Under the pieces are notes generated by a model, which saw only the letters and a program-made list of their open reading frames with translations, searched no databases and was not told the DNA's origin. From NCBI RefSeq assembly GCF_938045595.1, contig NZ_CALIBB010000077.1:1-33530 (forward strand): 33,530 nt of DNA. The letters run 5' to 3'. Below are positions 33,028 through 33,530 of the stretch, in pieces; position 1 is the stretch's first letter, and every line of letters begins with the position of its first letter. The position numbers and the translations under genes were made by a program. This stretch comes from an uncultured Campylobacter sp. Its GTDB lineage: Bacteria; Campylobacterota; Campylobacteria; Campylobacterales; Campylobacteraceae.

Positions 33028-33530
33028 GTGAGCAGGGAAAATTCTAAATTTAGCGGATCTTGCGAGGACGCCGAAAGTTTAAATTTAAGCGGACAGAATT
33101 CAGGCTGCGATTTAAATTTAGATGAGCAAAATTCTTTAAAAGAGCAGAATTGCGCCACTTCAAATTTGAGCGATGAAAGCTCTGCGGCGGCGTTAAATTT
33201 AAGCGAGCAAAATTCCGCCTCGGCGCTAAATTTAGATAACTCAAATTCCGAAACGACGTCAAATTTAAACAATCAAAATTTTTCCGCCGCAACGGACGCC
33301 GAAGCAGCATCAAAGACGACGGCGGGCGCTGTAAAAACAGAAGCCGTAACGGCCTCGGAGACAGCGCAAAACGATATTGAAGCGGCAGAGGCAGGCGAGG
33401 AAACAACACGAAACACTACCGCGGCGGCAAAAATAACGTCAGCAGGAGCGGCGACAGCAAAAGAAGCAGAGGTGGCGAGGCCGCAGATCCAAGAGCTTAC
33501 CAATTTTCTTAGCGAATACACCGCCAAGAT
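33028..33530 (+). CDS. Protein with long low-complexity N-terminus, partial; perhaps ThrE-like exporter
   Basis: The frame is open from GTG at 33028 (GAGG six bases upstream, 3 nt after the EnvC-like stop) to the window end. Residues 1-85 are Asn/Ser/Leu-rich with LNLS, EQNS and SNL units and carry 13 RAATTY words (33037-33280); residues 86-150 are Ala/Thr/Glu-rich. Only the last residues (PQIQELTNFLSEYTAKI) look like a folded domain. That phrase resembles the start of threonine/serine exporter (ThrE) family proteins, but too little is visible to be sure. Confidence 0.5.
   Translation, partial: MSRENSKFSGSCEDAESLNLSGQNSGCDLNLDEQNSLKEQNCATSNLSDESSAAALNLSEQNSASALNLDNSNSETTSNLNNQNFSAATDAEAASKTTAGAVKTEAVTASETAQNDIEAAEAGEETTRNTTAAAKITSAGAATAKEAEVARPQIQELTNFLSEYTAK

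Overview
The window comes from a Campylobacterota genome, almost certainly a Campylobacter of the GC-richer oral group. C. gracilis is my best guess, at moderate confidence. The reasons are gene order (yajC-secD-secF-leuS-lptE-folC-M23 peptidase-mfd, and rluD-FN3 lipoprotein-trmB-ftsE-ftsX-envC as in C. jejuni and partly H. pylori), epsilon-type proteins (N-terminally extended TrmB, MagIII glycosylase) and very abundant AAATTT words in otherwise fairly GC-rich coding DNA. I see no rRNA, tRNA, insertion sequence or CRISPR array.

Layout. (1) 1-14188, minus strand: a tightly packed run of 13 ORFs, yajC > secD > secF > small membrane protein > leuS > lptE > folC > M23 peptidase > mfd > DUF815 ATPase > 41-aa ORF > magIII > GT-C glycosyltransferase. 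No gap exceeds 9 nt and most neighbours overlap. The last gene is AT-rich, unlike the rest, and runs off the window. (2) 14164-22832, plus strand: lnt, then pyrH-rpoZ-spoT-tyrS-flavin oxidoreductase-amiA. (3) 22833-23497: the only stretch over 300 nt without a gene, rich in AAATTT-type words. (4) 23498-24531: two unrecognised membrane proteins. (5) 24635-25741, minus: rodA. (6) 25795-33530, plus: rluD, FN3 lipoprotein, trmB, ftsE, ftsX, envC-like protein, and the start of a further gene.

Functional themes. Much of the window serves the cell envelope: Sec export (YajC/SecD/SecF), lipoprotein acylation (Lnt), LPS assembly (LptE), septal and lateral peptidoglycan (RodA, M23 peptidase, FtsEX, degenerate LytM EnvC-like protein, AMIN/Amidase_3 amidase). 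The rest is translation and stress (LeuS, TyrS, SpoT, RpoZ, TrmB, RluD) and DNA repair (Mfd, MagIII). FtsEX, the EnvC-like protein and AmiA together make a complete candidate septal amidase activation pathway.

Most unusual observation. Three housekeeping enzymes, FolC, the RluA-family pseudouridine synthase and TrmB, each carry a 150-300 residue low-complexity in-frame insertion in or beside an otherwise intact catalytic fold. The inserts are built from short interspersed DNA words fitting RAATTY (AAATTT, GAATTC, AAATTC, GAATTT), about one per 20-60 bp. The words are read in different frames in different genes (Gln-Asn-Ser in FolC, Lys-Ile-Ser/Leu in RluD), so the conserved thing appears to be the DNA word and not the peptide. 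Similar word clusters lie in the gene-free stretch, in the tail of the 23498 protein and in the N-terminus of the last gene. RAATTY is the methylation site reported for the C. jejuni orphan methyltransferase CtsM, which marks DNA for natural transformation. I therefore propose, as inference, that these are in-frame uptake-signal or related DNA-level repeat arrays.
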